Below, one piece after another: positions 52,381 through 64,000 of a stretch of 64,000 nucleotides of DNA. Position numbers and translations under genes: made by a program. Numbering within the stretch: the stretch's first letter is position 1; every line of letters begins with the position of its first letter. The DNA is from Kalaharituber pfeilii (lineage: Eukaryota > Ascomycota > Pezizomycetes > Pezizales > Pezizaceae), in NCBI GenBank assembly GCA_015179045.1, contig WHUZ01000133.1, forward strand, positions 1 through 64,000. The letters run 5' to 3'. Below the pieces are notes generated by a model. The model saw only the letters and a list, made by a program, of their open reading frames with translations. It did no database searches and was not told the DNA's origin.

Positions 52381-53639
52381 GGTTTGCTGGGGGACATGTT
52401 TTGTTTTTGGCTTGTTTTCTTTTATTGTTTTGGATTGTGTTGGGTAGCTTTTTTGTACTTTGGACAGATGGAGGAGAATGAGAATGGGATGCATGGGATA
52501 TAATATATATATATGTGTGTGTGTGTGGCTGGGTATATGGGTATGGGGGGTAAATATAATATATACGTATGGTCTCGAGATCGTACCCAGGCTGTATGGA
52601 TAGATAAAATATTGGTTTTTCTCTTTTGATTTGTTTCTGATTTTGACTACGTGGGGTGTGTCTTTATGTCTGGATTTATGCATGTATTTGTATTTGGAGA
52701 TATAGATTAGTGGTGTAAGGAGAATGAGGGTAAGTGCTACTACTACAGCGGTCTCCGGATACAGGCAACCGCAATCCCCAAAACATCTCGGACAAAAAAA
52801 AACAAAAGAGAGATGCATGTCCCCATGTACCTTGCGGTGCTTCGGAGGCCAGTATGTGGAAGACTCTCATCAGTTCTGTAAGCGGGGTTGCATGAGGAAG
52901 GCAGGAAGATTGCTAGAAAGGGCTACGATATCGAGGCGACGGAAGGAGATTCAGCAGACACATTGTTTCCTAACGTATTAATTGATAAGGAACTATTAAA
53001 TTAAGACATAAAAAAAGCATTACAGAGTGGGGGAGCTCACACCAGAGATGGGGCGTATAAATACAGATACTGGACACTTGAGATGCAGTGACGGAACCCT
53101 GGAGATGGTAATGTGGAGTATCTGAGATATCCAATGAGAAATTGGCACAAAGATAGAGGGATAAAGAAATGATGTGAAAAGTCTCTGTGGAAGGAGCCGC
53201 ATGGGGATGAAGATGACCTAGAAATCATATATTGGAGGAGGGAGCTACTAGGTTTTAATTGGACAGATACTCTTGAATGTAAAGGCAAATGCGCGTATTG
53301 AGTGGTGCGGGAATGGAAGGGTGATGGGGATGGACGCTAATATTCACCTGATTAGACGGCATTTGGGCGGGAAAAATCAAATCAAAAAAGAATGATTTGC
53401 ATATCTTGAGAGGAGTGAAGACGGACCACATTGAGATAGGTGTTTGTTGGCGGCAACTTGGAACTGGAGGAATTGGAGGAAGGAAAAAAGACTGTCCAGG
53501 GGAAGGGTATGTCAAAAGTGAAAGGAAGGCGTAGATATGGAATATATATTGGGAACTCGGGGTTATTGTGGTCATGTAGCAATCTTTTTTTTATATATTT
53601 AGGTTGAGACATAGTTCGTTGAGTTTATTGAGGGTGGTT

Positions 53640-54619
53640 ATGTTATTCTCAGGCATCGCGAGATTGTTGCGTGCTCCGTGGGGTTTTGGAGTTAGGTAGC
53701 AATAAATGGGGTAAAAGGCTCGAGAGGGCTCAGAGAGGGAGTACGCCGTCGATTGTGATAGCCTATGTCTTCTTTTTTGTTTGTTATTCGGAGGGGGGAG
53801 GTGGGCGGTGGAGTGGAGTAGCGATTGGGAGAGGGGGAGGGGCAAGGAGTGCACGGGGAATTGAGGATGGGGGAGGGCTGGAGGGAAGATATTTAATTAT
53901 GGAAGCTTTCGGTGCCGGGTGCACCTTAAGGTGTTTGTGTTATATGTAAGTCGTGGGCATTTGGGGTAAGTTACTGGGGGCGGAAATGCATGATCAGGGT
54001 AACGGTGGGTTGGGCAACTGGAGATGGGAAGGGTATGCATTGACACTTTAGGTGACATTGTGAATATGCAAACATTTTATTTTTGAGTTAGTCAATTAAT
54101 TGACCTCAGGTAGTGTGTGTGAATAATCGTCAGAAAAAAAATATTAAAGGCGTTTTTTTCATTTCGTCAGTTAAAGGCTGTGTTTGTGTGTTCGTGTGGT
54201 GTGGGGAAGGGGGGGTGCATGGAGTGGTCAATTGGGGAGGAGGGTAAAAGACGATACTTGTACTTGCTCCGCAATGCCCGGTTCGTGTGTATGGATACGC
54301 TTGTTGGAAGTGGAGGTGGATGGTTCAGGGTAACAGTGAGTTCCGCTGCTGGAGATGGAAGGGGCATGCATTGTATCAAGGGAGTATGATGGGGACTTGA
54401 GGCCAAGGGTGAGTTTGGTAGAGGTGGAGTATGCTTGGGTATTGAGAAATGTATGGTTTACTGAATGGTTGTTGAATAATATGTTTTGGAGTTCTTCAAT
54501 TGGTCGATAGTGGCAATTGTTGAGGGTCATGGAGTGCATGGGGAATTGAAGATGGAGATTTAGAGAGAAGATAATTGTATAAGTAAGTTATCAATGCGGG
54601 GACCTACAAAGGTTCCTGT
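53640..54619 (+). repeat. Satellite-like degenerate array, left part
   Basis: GGAGTGCAYGGGGAATTGA, GAAGATA...TTGTATAAG, GGTAACRGTGAG and GGAGTTAGTCAATTGACC-type phrases recur at about 53845, 54216 and 54527, and again after the LINE at 55733, giving units of roughly 270-370 bp. No coding potential. Confidence 0.55.
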
Positions 54620-54631
54620 ATTATACATAGG

Positions 54632-55553
54632 TTTTTTTTTTTTTATTTCACGTAACCCCGCTTGCAACTGTTCGCCATGGCAGGGTCTCTAGACCGAAGT
54701 CCTTATGGCCCGGAGACAGGCACCTGTGCAACTACCGACAAAACCATCCCCTGTAAAAGCACACAACAATACCACAACTTCAGTGATGCGGAGGAAACAC
54801 AAAGCAAAAGCCCAATCCCCCAAGAGAACAATCAAGCATGAATACCCAAATATCCCCAAGAAAATCAAGCAGTCATGTCTATCTCCTCCACATCCCTCCC
54901 CTTCCCCTTTCTGTCCACCTTTGTAATTCTATCCCAGTCATACAGGCATGAGTGGTGCCATTTGCCTGATAACTGCACCTTCACCGGTGTTTGACTACCT
55001 GATTCTACCTCCCCCTCTAGGTAGATAACAATTGAGCTAGTCTTCTTTCCCTCCCTCCTTTCTTTATTCACCAACCCATCTTGTCGCGACAATCTTCCCC
55101 ATCCACGGGTTCGCCTTTTCCATCCAATCTCTTACTTTCCCGAGTTTCTTCATCATATTCCGTGTACCACAACTGCTCAGCTAGATTGCAGGAGTCTTTT
55201 TTTCTGGGATGTTCTTGCTTTCGGAGATGATGTTGGAGGCTTCTTTTCCTTCTGCTTCGAGGGGTGGGCACTGGACTCCCTTTCTGCATTTTTGGATTGT
55301 GGAGCAGTGGACTGTGTCTAGATTTTTGGTGCCACTAGAGGTTGGTCAGATTTCTTTGTCGGGAGTGTGTTTGGTGGAATGTGTTGAGAAAGAATTGCTG
55401 CGTACGACAGCGGGGGTGGTGTTTCCGGTGGGATGTGTTGTGAAACTATTGCTGCGTAAGACAGCGGAGGTGGTGTTCCCGAATCAGTCTGTGTGTTCCC
55501 TTCCTTTTGCAAAAGGCTCTCCGCTCGTCTACTTTCTGGGTACAAGTCTCCGC
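54632..55553 (-). mobile_element. LINE-B, ORF1-only copy (922 bp)
   Basis: Perfect 12-bp duplication ATTATACATAGG (54620-54631 and 55554-55565). On the minus strand, from the 5' end: a decayed ORF1 with two tandem TPPPLSYAAI-type motifs, VVHGI, an EKANPWMGKIVA-like segment, KEGKKTSSIVIYLEG and YDWDRITKVDRKGKGRDVEE, then a stop at 54865. The UTR and family B tail follow directly and are nearly identical to those at 32999-33535. No ORF2 sequence is present. It splits the satellite array. Confidence 0.82.
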
Positions 55554-55565
55554 ATTATACATAGG

Positions 55566-55990
55566 TTCGCGAGTGTATGGAGGGGAGTTGGGGGCAAAGG
55601 AGAGCTTGGTGGAGGTGGAAGGTTATGTGTTAGCAGTTTAGGCGGTATTGGGAAATGTATGATTTACTGAATCCACGTTGAATGATATTTTTGGAGTTAG
55701 TCAATTGACCTATGACAGTGGCGATTTGGGGGGTCATGGAGTGCATGGAGAATTGACGATGGAGAGTTAGGACGAAGAAGATACTTGTATAAGTTATGTT
55801 ATGAATGCAGGGAATCTATGAAGATCCTACACTTATACAAAAGTTCGTGGGTGTCATGTATGGATTATTGGGAGGGGAGATGGATTATCAGGGTAACGGT
55901 CAGTGAGCCACTGGGATGGAAGATACGATTGAAGGTTTATGTGATATTAAGAATATGTTTGGTTTATTGAATTCAGGTCGGATAAACTCA
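55566..55990 (+). repeat. Satellite-like degenerate array, right part
   Basis: Continues the units of 53640-54619 (GGTCATGGAGTGCATGGAGA, TACTTGTATAAGTTATG, AGGGTAACGGTCAGTGAG). The two parts were contiguous before the LINE-B insertion. Confidence 0.55.
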
Positions 55991-56560
55991 TAAGGCTACG
56001 ATTTGCAAACCTGCACCTTCATTGACTCTAAAGCTATTAAAAAAGAAAAATTGCGATTCCGCATGCCCATATCTCTGGTTCGACCTTTATGTATTAATAT
56101 TTAACCGGAGGTTCGAAGCGGCGATATCGATTGAGGCTTGAGTGCATCTTGGTATCTAGTGACATGGGGGGATACTAAACAAAAGGGAAAGGGCTACAGT
56201 TTAAGCTCCCATAATGCTAGGAGAATAGGAGGTTTGGCACTGATCGATTTGAAACCAGGACTTGGGTTTATGGAGGATATCCACAGCTACGGCATCCATG
56301 GGGTGAACATACTGAAAGGCTCCTATTCTTGTATTGTGACAGAAAACCTTACAGCCATAGGTAATCTTTATATAATTATGTGCAAAGGATACTAATTACA
56401 GTAGTTCTGAGAATGAATCAGGGTGTAGAGATAGGTCAAACAGATTTAACTCCCTCAAGGCTTCTATTACAGTGCTAGCCGTTTAGGGTAAGGAGGAACG
56501 TAACATTATATTTGCTATAAAGTTTTTATCCCGTGGATCTGTCATGGTCCTTTGCTACCG
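55991..56560. other. Gene-free stretch
   Basis: Nothing recognised. Confidence 0.45.
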
Positions 56561-56564
56561 CGCA

Positions 56565-56910
56565 TTGCTAGGCATGAATGTCAGCTGGGCAAAGTTTGAC
56601 GCAGTCTCACTCGAATATTCGGTCACATTGAGTTCCGGCGCATGCAGGTACCCAACAGCTGTAATGAGTGGAAACGGTGACACGTCCTTAAGGTTGACGT
56701 ACGCTATTGAACCTTGATTATCGTATACATGGCTACTGCGGCTTTGGTCTACGCATCTAAGGAAGTAATGTGCAGAACCAGTTTCAGATTCAGAGACAAA
56801 ACGTTTTGATGCATGTCATGCCATTAGAACTGGTTCACAAGGGCCGCCTTGTGTGACCAAATCGAAGTCAGTCCCTCCCCAGCATATGGTTCCTAGTAGT
56901 GAGTGGTTCT
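56565..56910 (-). pseudogene. Degenerate unknown coding segment
   Basis: On the minus strand about 115 codons read LLGTICWGGTDFDLVTQGGP, a TGA stop, then HASKRFVSESETGSAHYFLR and LKDVSPFPLITAVGYLHAPE to a stop near 56568. The text is protein-like, with one internal stop and no start. No family recognised. Confidence 0.3.
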
Positions 56911-56914
56911 TACG

Positions 56915-58579
56915 AAGTAAATAACGTCTCTAGGATCTGTCTGTCTGTAGATGACTTTAGTTACACGATTTCCTGACCGAATGTAATTTGTATCTGCACA
57001 TAGCTTACGATATAGACTGTTTACAATTCAATCTCAACACCAGAGGTTCGTCTTGTAGAAGAATTTTCTATCATTACGGTGCAAAGATTTTCATAACCTT
57101 GCAAGCAATCTCTTATGAGGTATGCTTGTGGATGGTCCTTGGTTGGTCCAGTCTCTCGGTTCCCTTATAAACGAAGGCCTCTTCGCTCGTCGTAGTCTCT
57201 TATGAGCCAATTTTCACAGTACGTTTATTCTTTTTACACCAGTTCATAAGTATCCGGACACCAAAAAGTTGCCGTATACCACTGTTAAGAGAAGACATCA
57301 ATTTCAGCTTCTCGAGGACAAAATTGGAGTAGGTTTTTGATGGGTGCCCGTGAGGCTTAGAATTACTGTGCGTACGACATGGTTTGAGTAATTGCAAACT
57401 TAATAGTAGACAAGATCTCTTGGTCACGTTTGGACTGCAATATGATAATGGCCCTTCAAAATATCATGCACTCCAATAATTAGGATAGTCTTTGTATAGG
57501 AAGAGTTCATGCCCTTACTTTCAGAGCTCAGAATGCAGATTCCCAAATTATTCCTAATGTGATGTTACATGTCTAGATACTGACGGAACTAAATTATACA
57601 TGGCATCCGCGCAGAACATATAAAGGTTTAACTAACCAGAGAGATGTATAAACTTCCGCGTCATCCTGCGTGATATGTTCAGAAACGGCGTGACCAAGAG
57701 AGCTGCAATAGACCCACTATCACAGGCAACTGACATGGCTGTGGTCTTCTGCAGCCTTGAGCTTTATCTATAAATAGACATCAAATGTTACAAGCCTGAG
57801 GGCTTTTGTAGTGTACGAGTCGTATCTATGAGTCTAACACTATGGACAATTGATTCACAATGACCTCTTCGATCTTCTTGTGCCGGCTGCTCAACTTGGC
57901 ATCCATGCATACATAGATAAATACCACAACTTGAAGAATTTTGTTACAAACTCAGACACAACTGGAAGTCCCATGAAAACTCTGTCTAAGTCTTCGTTTC
58001 ATGAGCCCTCAAATGCTGTGCAACCATTAGAAACACACTGAACACGCGCGGTAATATATGCCAGTAGGTCTAAGTCCTGCCTGGCTTCCATGTTTTGCAT
58101 AGCCGCTTTGTTTCATAAAGCTTCTAACATAAGTTTCTGCATTTTCCAACCTTCTACGTCACTGAACACATGCCTTAAGTGACGGTACAAGCAATAGGAA
58201 AGGAGGGACTGAGTATCTAGCTCTTCTTGTGCAAGTTCCCATCTTACTACAGCTATTGACCAGTTCCGCGAGAGAAGAACTGTTTCTCTGTACAAACCAC
58301 TCTCTCAAATGGTGAAAATCCCCCGCCATACCAGTCCCCAGACACTCTCGTACGGCCTATAGCATTGCTCTGACCCGCATCAATAAATGCAGGTAACGAG
58401 CACCGGCCTAAATCTGAAAGCATGACTTGGGCAACAACGCATCTGTATCCTAAACCTGCCCTTGGATGAGCTAGCCAAGCTATTGTATAACGAATGTAAG
58501 TCTTTTAATGGTGTAATACATAGTCTAGGACACTTTACGGCCCAGTCCAGAGCTTACGGATTTATGACTGCGTGCTGAT
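56915..58579. other. Gene-free stretch
   Basis: No gene, RNA or clear repeat found. Confidence 0.45.
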
Positions 58580-58661
58580 ACTAGCCGGTAAAATATGTAT
58601 TCGGACAGGGGTACTAATACACATTATGCGCTATGTCCGAATACATATTTTACTAGCTAGT
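58580..58661. repeat. Large perfect hairpin (28-bp arms)
   Basis: The left arm 58580-58607 and right arm 58634-58661 pair over ACTAGC, two mismatches, then GTAAAATATGTATTCGGACA (20 bp perfect). The 26-nt loop contains ATTATGCG. It may be a very short palindromic MITE; no duplication was identified. Confidence 0.85.
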
Positions 58662-60212
58662 ACGCCCTTGTACCCATTATTATTTGCACGACCTATAGGC
58701 TCTTGACTCCGCACTACCATAGCCATCCACAGACAAACCAGATTAATTTTCTCATTTCTATAACGTGGCTGTCAGTTCAATTTAATACCACACAACAGCT
58801 TTCCTTCACTTTGTCGGCAAATATGTCTCAGGTTACGTAGTCGCAGGCGATTAGGTCTCTCAGCTCTCACAAAACATGTGTAGACATATGCAAGCGGAAT
58901 ACCAGACCTAACTACCAGTACAGCTAGCTCCTCGTGGGCAATTAATAGGGCTGATAGTGTGGGAGCTATTTTGAGGTTAAACCAAGTTGACAATAATATT
59001 CGTGCAAAAGAGAGCTCGAGCTCGATGTAGTTTGTATCAATCTTCAGTTGCAAAGGGCCAGCTACAAATATAAGACATACAGGCTGCTGCATTAGCTATT
59101 AATGAAGCGTACTGCACTTGTTAATCCCAACGTGGAACGGACAGTTGAACGGGAGGTTTGTTGATGCGATTCCTTTGATATTACCTTCATTACTGACAAA
59201 CATGCAGAGCTTGTATTAGATTGGAGAATAAAAATGCATAGATGACCGTTCATAAAATAATAAAAATGTACCCCCCAAAGAGACAAGCTGATCCCAAATG
59301 TGATCGCCGATTACATGGATTCAATACCCCAATGCGTCCCCTATGGCTTAGTAGGGGCTAAATGTCATGTGCACTCAACTACCTAGTCTTGTGGCATCGC
59401 CTCTCACGTAGCCTGCGATAAGCACTTTATTCGAACTTATGTGTTCAACTCGCCCTGTGGTACAAAAGTCAGCTGAACTCATGGTTGCTAAGCCCACCAA
59501 TACACAACCAATCAACTCTAATACTCAGCTCCCACAATTGTACCACCATTCAGAGCTGAAGCGTTTCCAGGTAATGATACTAAGTGCGACAAGGTCAACT
59601 TGATGAAGTATCCTAGAATACACAACCAATCGTAACTCCACCACCAACTCTCAACAATTGTACGACCACGTAGAACTCCAGCATCTCCAGGTAATGATAC
59701 CAAGTGTGACAAGGTCAGTTTGAGGGTCGATGAATGTACTAAGTTGGTCGCACATGGTAAGGCTGAGTGTCAATTTCAACCCCAGAATATTCCAAAACAA
59801 TCGTCCAATATTGTCATTGGCCACATTAGCGAGCTGTAATTCGAATTGATGGGAAAGGGGCAGTTAGGAATTTAGTTTGACGATCAAGTCGACAGCTCCA
59901 GATGGGGAGTGCGCTCGATTGATTGTGAGGCTAAAGAAGTGACGAATCAGAATCAGTACCACAACAACACTTGCCGACGTCACCAAAATATTTATGGCGC
60001 TCCACTGGAGTTACTCACAGCGCACGTCCTTTATTTTTAACTTTTTTTTAACTAATTCCTATCGTGTGCCAACTATGTATCATTAATCTCCAAATGGATT
60101 GCCATGCATGGGGGCCATTTAGATTTCTTGGCCTGCCAAAATAAAACTCATTGCACTCGCTTGTCCTCCGAAAGGTACATTGCCAAAGTCGAGGAGGTTA
60201 TTGCGATGCATA
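58662..60212. other. Gene-free stretch with a tandem duplication
   Basis: A diverged direct duplication of about 120 bp lies at about 59500-59615 and 59620-59730; shared text includes CCAGGTAATGATAC and GTGCGACAAGGTCA. No gene was supported. Confidence 0.5.
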
Positions 60213-60995
60213 CAGTCAGACCTTGCTATAATGAACCTCGCTATAGTGAAAACCTTGCTATAATGAACACACCACGCTCTCGAATTTCCATCCCCATACA
60301 ATTTGACCTTGCTATAATGAAATCACACCAAATAGTGTAATGAAAAAAAATCTAGAGGAAGTTATTTTTATCTACATACAAATTGTTCTTGCTATAATGA
60401 AAAGATGCTCATGAAACCCATAGAAACCCCCCTGCTACTGCCTTGCCTCCTGCGCACCAGTGACTCTTGAGCAGCCCAGAAAACAGCAACTATGTCGCTA
60501 AGCACTAGAGGTTGGTTTAAACCAAGTTGTGAGTGTCTGTTGCTTCCGGGTATATTGCTGGTATAATTGTCGCCGCTGGCTAGTAGTTATCTCGACTGTT
60601 AGAGCTCTGATCACGGAAGTCAATCTACAGTGACCCGTGAAAAGTCTTGGGGATTGGGCAATATTGGGGCAAGTGTATCAGGCAAGCCTAATCCCCAAGA
60701 CCTTTTACGGGTCACTATACATTGATTTACTTTTGATTTATATTTTTCTCCCACTATCACTGCTCCTTACATTTCTATTTCCATTCCTAATCATCACTAC
60801 TACCACCGTCCCATTCGAATTGATTTCTTAATGTGGCTATTTCCATTCCTAGTAAGTCTTAATTAGTAGCCAAGCTCACGAACTCAGCAGCCAAGACTAT
60901 ATGACTAATTTTCCACAATTTTCTATACTGAAAACCTTGCTATAGTGAAAACAAAGGGCCGAATTTTATGTATTCATTATAGCAAGGTCTGACTG
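60213..60995 (+). mobile_element. Pogo-like non-autonomous element (783 bp)
   Basis: Perfect inverted ends CAGTCAGACCTTGCTATAAT then GAA, with TA at 60211-60212 and 60996-60997. CTTGCTATAATGAA motifs recur at about 60253, 60308 and 60389, and a related one at 60940. The TA duplication and end sequence indicate the pogo/Fot branch of Tc1-mariner. No transposase is present. Confidence 0.85.
60628..60717 (+). mobile_element. 90-bp MITE nested in the pogo-like element
   Basis: Inverted arms of about 33 bp begin AGTGACCCGTGAAAAGTCTT and pair with AAGACCTTTTACGGGTCACT. TA flanks both sides (60626-60627, 60718-60719). It lies inside 60213-60995 and is therefore the younger insertion. Confidence 0.8.
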
Positions 60996-60997
60996 TA

Positions 60998-63787
60998 TTC
61001 ATTATTCATTGATTTTCAAGTTTCAACACTCAATAAGCACTCTAATTTTTGTAAGCATGCATACGTAGCTGTAAGTGCAAAAGACCAGCGCCCCGAATGC
61101 GTCTCATATATATACATTTAAAAACTCCGAAAAATCTGTGTAGGTTCAAATGAGCACATTTACATTTCGTGCTTCTCCTACATGATCCAATACCTGTCAT
61201 CGCAATGCTATCCTCGACCCTCCACTGTACCTACTCAGGTCACTCTATCCTCATGGTTGTCGTTATGTTGCACAGGGTTGATTCCTAGGCCAATTAGCAC
61301 ACATTTACCAGTCCCTGTCAACGTCTTGGATTGTAAAGTACTAGTAACACAGCACTCACTGTCACACAAGTATGACCAGCCTGCCCTCCAGTCCTCTCTT
61401 GCACTACCTATCACTCACTCCCTTGGACTTGTAACCAGATGCTTACCGCTGCCTCTGCGCCGAAATTGTGTAATATTGCACAATTACAGTACTTGTTCAC
61501 TGCCGACTAATCATTAGGGTAGCATACCCATCTTTCCATCCAAAATGAGGTAACTACTCAATGTATCGGGACGGCTGTGTCTTCCCCGGTGAGCCACACT
61601 AAACTCGTTTTAGTCTTGTTAAATTCCCAAAAGGAGAAAGCCTCATTGTAAATTTCTTTGATTATCCCAGATCCCTGCCAAGATTTACAATTTTTTACAT
61701 TACCTTACAGCAAACACGTATTAGCGGACCCATCCATGAGTCACGATGTGTTGCAATGAGTAAATATCAGGGCTCGGTAGCCTCCTCATCGAATACGCGA
61801 GGTCGCGAGGCGAGAGGGTAGGTAAAGTGTTTGTGACTGCGAAAAGTTCACTCCCCTAGTAAAGATCGCGGTAGAAAGGGTCGGTTATACTCGCGTTATA
61901 TTAAATCAAATGGGCACGAAATGGAGATATCTAGTTCTAATTGGTATTATGCGATCGTTCCAAATTCTTCCTATCGGTATCAATCTGCTACTGTATGAGT
62001 ACTTTCCTCCCCACAATGTGGCTTTGTTACTACTAGTACCTTTCCGTTCTTCTCGCACTTCAGATGTCAAGCCCCCCACACTCCCTTCGCCACAGTCGCG
62101 GGCACTGTGCTCCACTTGTTCTCATGTTTTCCATCTTATCAGTTAGTCTCGAACCACTTAGCAGTCACCGTCATTTTCGTCCCCAATTCCCGTCCAGGAT
62201 TAGTGTGCGGCTAAGCTCACAATTAACGTGGTGTTGCAATTCCACCACCGCCTCTTATTGGCTGAAACTCGTTAGGTTTTGAAATTAGGGTGGGTAGTCT
62301 ACATCGCCTGTCCAGTGGGAATGATCCCTGGTCATGAGCTAATAAGTAGAGGGGTGGCGGAGTTAAGTATTTACTACTCTAGACGCCAGTGCAGGTGGGT
62401 GAGATCTGAAGGGGTATCATAATTGTAGCGGTTTTATTGGGGACTTACCTATTCACGAAATTGGTGAAATAATTGTGCTTGGGAATGTTGGTACTCGCAA
62501 CTCGGCACTAAAGCACCCAGCTTCCTTGTTGGTCAGGGTTGGAATTGCAATTGTGTGACTATGAGCGCAACTCGCTCATGGGCGTTCAACCTAACAAGTT
62601 GAGCTTAAGGTGTGACTGCATACATGCTAAGCGCGCTGCAGCGGCGATAGTAAACTTGACAATCATTGCATCTCGTTTGTTCCATTGCGCCGGAGTTTTG
62701 CTGCTGTTTGCTATATCTCTCATCAGAGTATGAGCTCTGAGGCACGTTATCTTGTCATCGCATCTGTGTACTGATCATGAAAAGCGACTTCACCGTTTTT
62801 TCTAGGCAAGCCGCAGGTTTCATTGATGGTTTCTTAGTAGCGTCTCATTATTGCGATCACGTTTTGATTTACGGACCGCTAGTTCCAGTGCCCTAGGGCC
62901 ATTGTGTCTTGGCATGCGCGCAGCGGTATGCAGTACCCCTTAAGAAGGAAACTTGGGTCCTCATCCACCATAGCTTATTCCCCTTAGGGAAAGTCACAGC
63001 CAAATGACTCTTTGCAATTTCCACAGCGAGAAAATAAGCCAAAATCTTACCAGGTAATCAGACCACCGGGAAAAATCAACACAACGCTGAATTCACAACA
63101 AAACACGTCCACACCCACCGCATCAGCAATCAAGCTTTCAACGACACCCACGGATCCTCGGTACCATACATCAGCTGCAGGAAGTCTTGCACACCTTTTG
63201 ATGAAGTTCAAGTCCCAAACGCACGAACTGCACTAAACCATATCCAGCTGATAAAGTTAACCCCTTTTCATGTCCACTGCTTGCCTGACATACCCAGCAG
63301 GCTTAAGCACCAGCAGGAGCAAGGACCCTGGGTTGAATTGACTCGCGGTGACCCCGAGAATTGCGGTTGATCAGGGGTACTGGCAACATTTGCTTTCGCA
63401 CATCCATCCACACACTTCCTACCCACTTCCCCTTCTTTTTATTTGCTTACCCTCCCGCACCCCATCCAGCCTTCACTCTTTTACCTTCCCTTCGTACCCA
63501 CATAAATCATCGCAGCTGTGTAAAGGCAGTCCACTCCTTCACATCACATTCTTTTTTACCTTTTTCGTCGCTTAAGACGTCCACTCCCTTCACGAGCTCC
63601 GCCTCGTCTCGGCCATTGTCTTGTCTTACAGCCACTTTGATTTACTTTTCAACCCGACAGTTCGACTTCGGACAGTTTTTATTTTCACTACCCCTTCATA
63701 TATATTTCCTGTGTGGTCCCACCAGACTCTCGCGGAAGTTCATCAAAAACACCCATACATCACATTACAATAGATAAAGAAAGAAAA
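60998..63787. other. Gene-free stretch and promoter of KRE9-like gene
   Basis: No gene was supported before 63788. From about 63400 the plus strand is rich in C and T (CCTTCTTTTT, TTCACTCTTTTACC), as usual upstream of strongly expressed fungal genes. Confidence 0.5.
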
Positions 63788-64000
63788 ATGAAGAGCTTCA
63801 CCGCTATCTCTGCCTTCTTCGCAGCCCTCGTTGCCACCGCAGCTGCTACTACTACACCAGTTGGAGATCCCATCGGTAACCCGATCTTGCGCCCAGGTTT
63901 GCATGAGCAAGTGCCAGTGGATAAGGAATATGAAATCAAGTGGGATGTAAGTTTACAGATTCTTTTTCTCATTTTGAAAGTGACATGTGAACGAACAGTT
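63788..64000 (+). CDS. KRE9/KNH1-like secreted cell-wall protein, 5' end only
   Basis: Exon 1 (63788-63946) encodes 53 residues and ends in phase 0 at a GTAAGT donor; the window ends inside the intron. The product starts with a signal peptide (MKSFTAISAFFAALVATAAA). The mature N-terminus, with GNPILRPG, VPVDKEYEIKWD and a likely continuing beta-sandwich, matches the start of the KRE9/KNH1-like N-terminal domain found in fungal Ser/Thr-rich, often GPI-anchored wall proteins linked to beta-1,6-glucan. The rest, including any anchor signal, is outside the window, so the family call rests on the first 50 residues. Confidence 0.65.
   Translation, partial: MKSFTAISAFFAALVATAAATTTPVGDPIGNPILRPGLHEQVPVDKEYEIKWDVSLQILFLILKVTCERTV

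Larger units (their letters stand above)
50172..53639. other. Mostly gene-free stretch with weak coding candidates
   Basis: Two weak candidates are listed separately (51099-51407 and 52174-52380). Simple TA/TG repeats lie at about 52502-52528. Otherwise nothing was recognised. Confidence 0.4.

Overview
The window looks like a gene-poor, repeat-rich stretch of a filamentous ascomycete genome. Evidence for a fungus: short spliceosomal introns (about 50-180 bp) with CTAAC/CTGAC-like branch sites, a fungal annexin, a KRE9-like cell-wall protein start, a But2-like secreted protein, remains of AA9 and PL4-CBM1 plant-cell-wall enzymes, and an intron-bearing nuclear tRNA-Asn. Low gene density, heavy LINE load and decayed wall-degrading enzymes would fit a mycorrhizal, truffle-like Pezizomycete, but the species cannot be fixed from the sequence.

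Layout. 1-10.9 kb: repeats only (solo LTRs, LINE fragments, a Harbinger-like element with a Myb/SANT remnant, pogo-like MITEs). 10.92-11.95 kb: secreted But2-like protein. 14.1-14.7 kb: TIR element. 16.08-17.63 kb: four-exon, four-TM membrane protein. 18.4-20.7 kb: TIR element and two LINE insertions. 23.88-25.83 kb: annexin with a long Pro/Gln/Tyr-rich N-terminal tail. 26.5-38.1 kb: a graveyard of carbohydrate-active enzyme genes (PL4 lyase with CBM1, two AA9 LPMOs) broken and flanked by LINE insertions. 38.55-38.69 kb: tRNA-Asn(GUU). 39-42.8 kb: degenerate unknown coding fragments. 46.83-50.17 kb: a very GC-rich gene for a disordered Ser/Pro/Arg-rich protein with a C-terminal coiled coil, read across two apparent 1-bp frameshifts. 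53.6-56.0 kb: satellite-like array interrupted by a LINE. 58.6-61.0 kb: hairpin and nested TA-flanked MITEs. 63.79 kb to end: first exon of a KRE9-like secreted protein.

The most unusual material is retrotransposon-related. Three LINE tail families (A, B, C) end in a GCCAT-led stem-loop followed by poly(A). At least ten insertions of only 33-105 bp consist of little more than this stem-loop plus poly(A), yet are flanked by target-site duplications; most begin within a few bases of the stem-loop. Separately, families B and C have copies that carry only an ORF1-like gene followed directly by the 3' UTR and tail, with no reverse transcriptase. One is 1,221 bp, bounded by a target-site duplication, and starts 27 nt before the ORF1 ATG. 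These resemble HAL1-type ORF1-only LINE derivatives of mammals.

The intact genes are not an operon or an obvious cluster; they are isolated single-copy genes separated by 5-20 kb of repeats.
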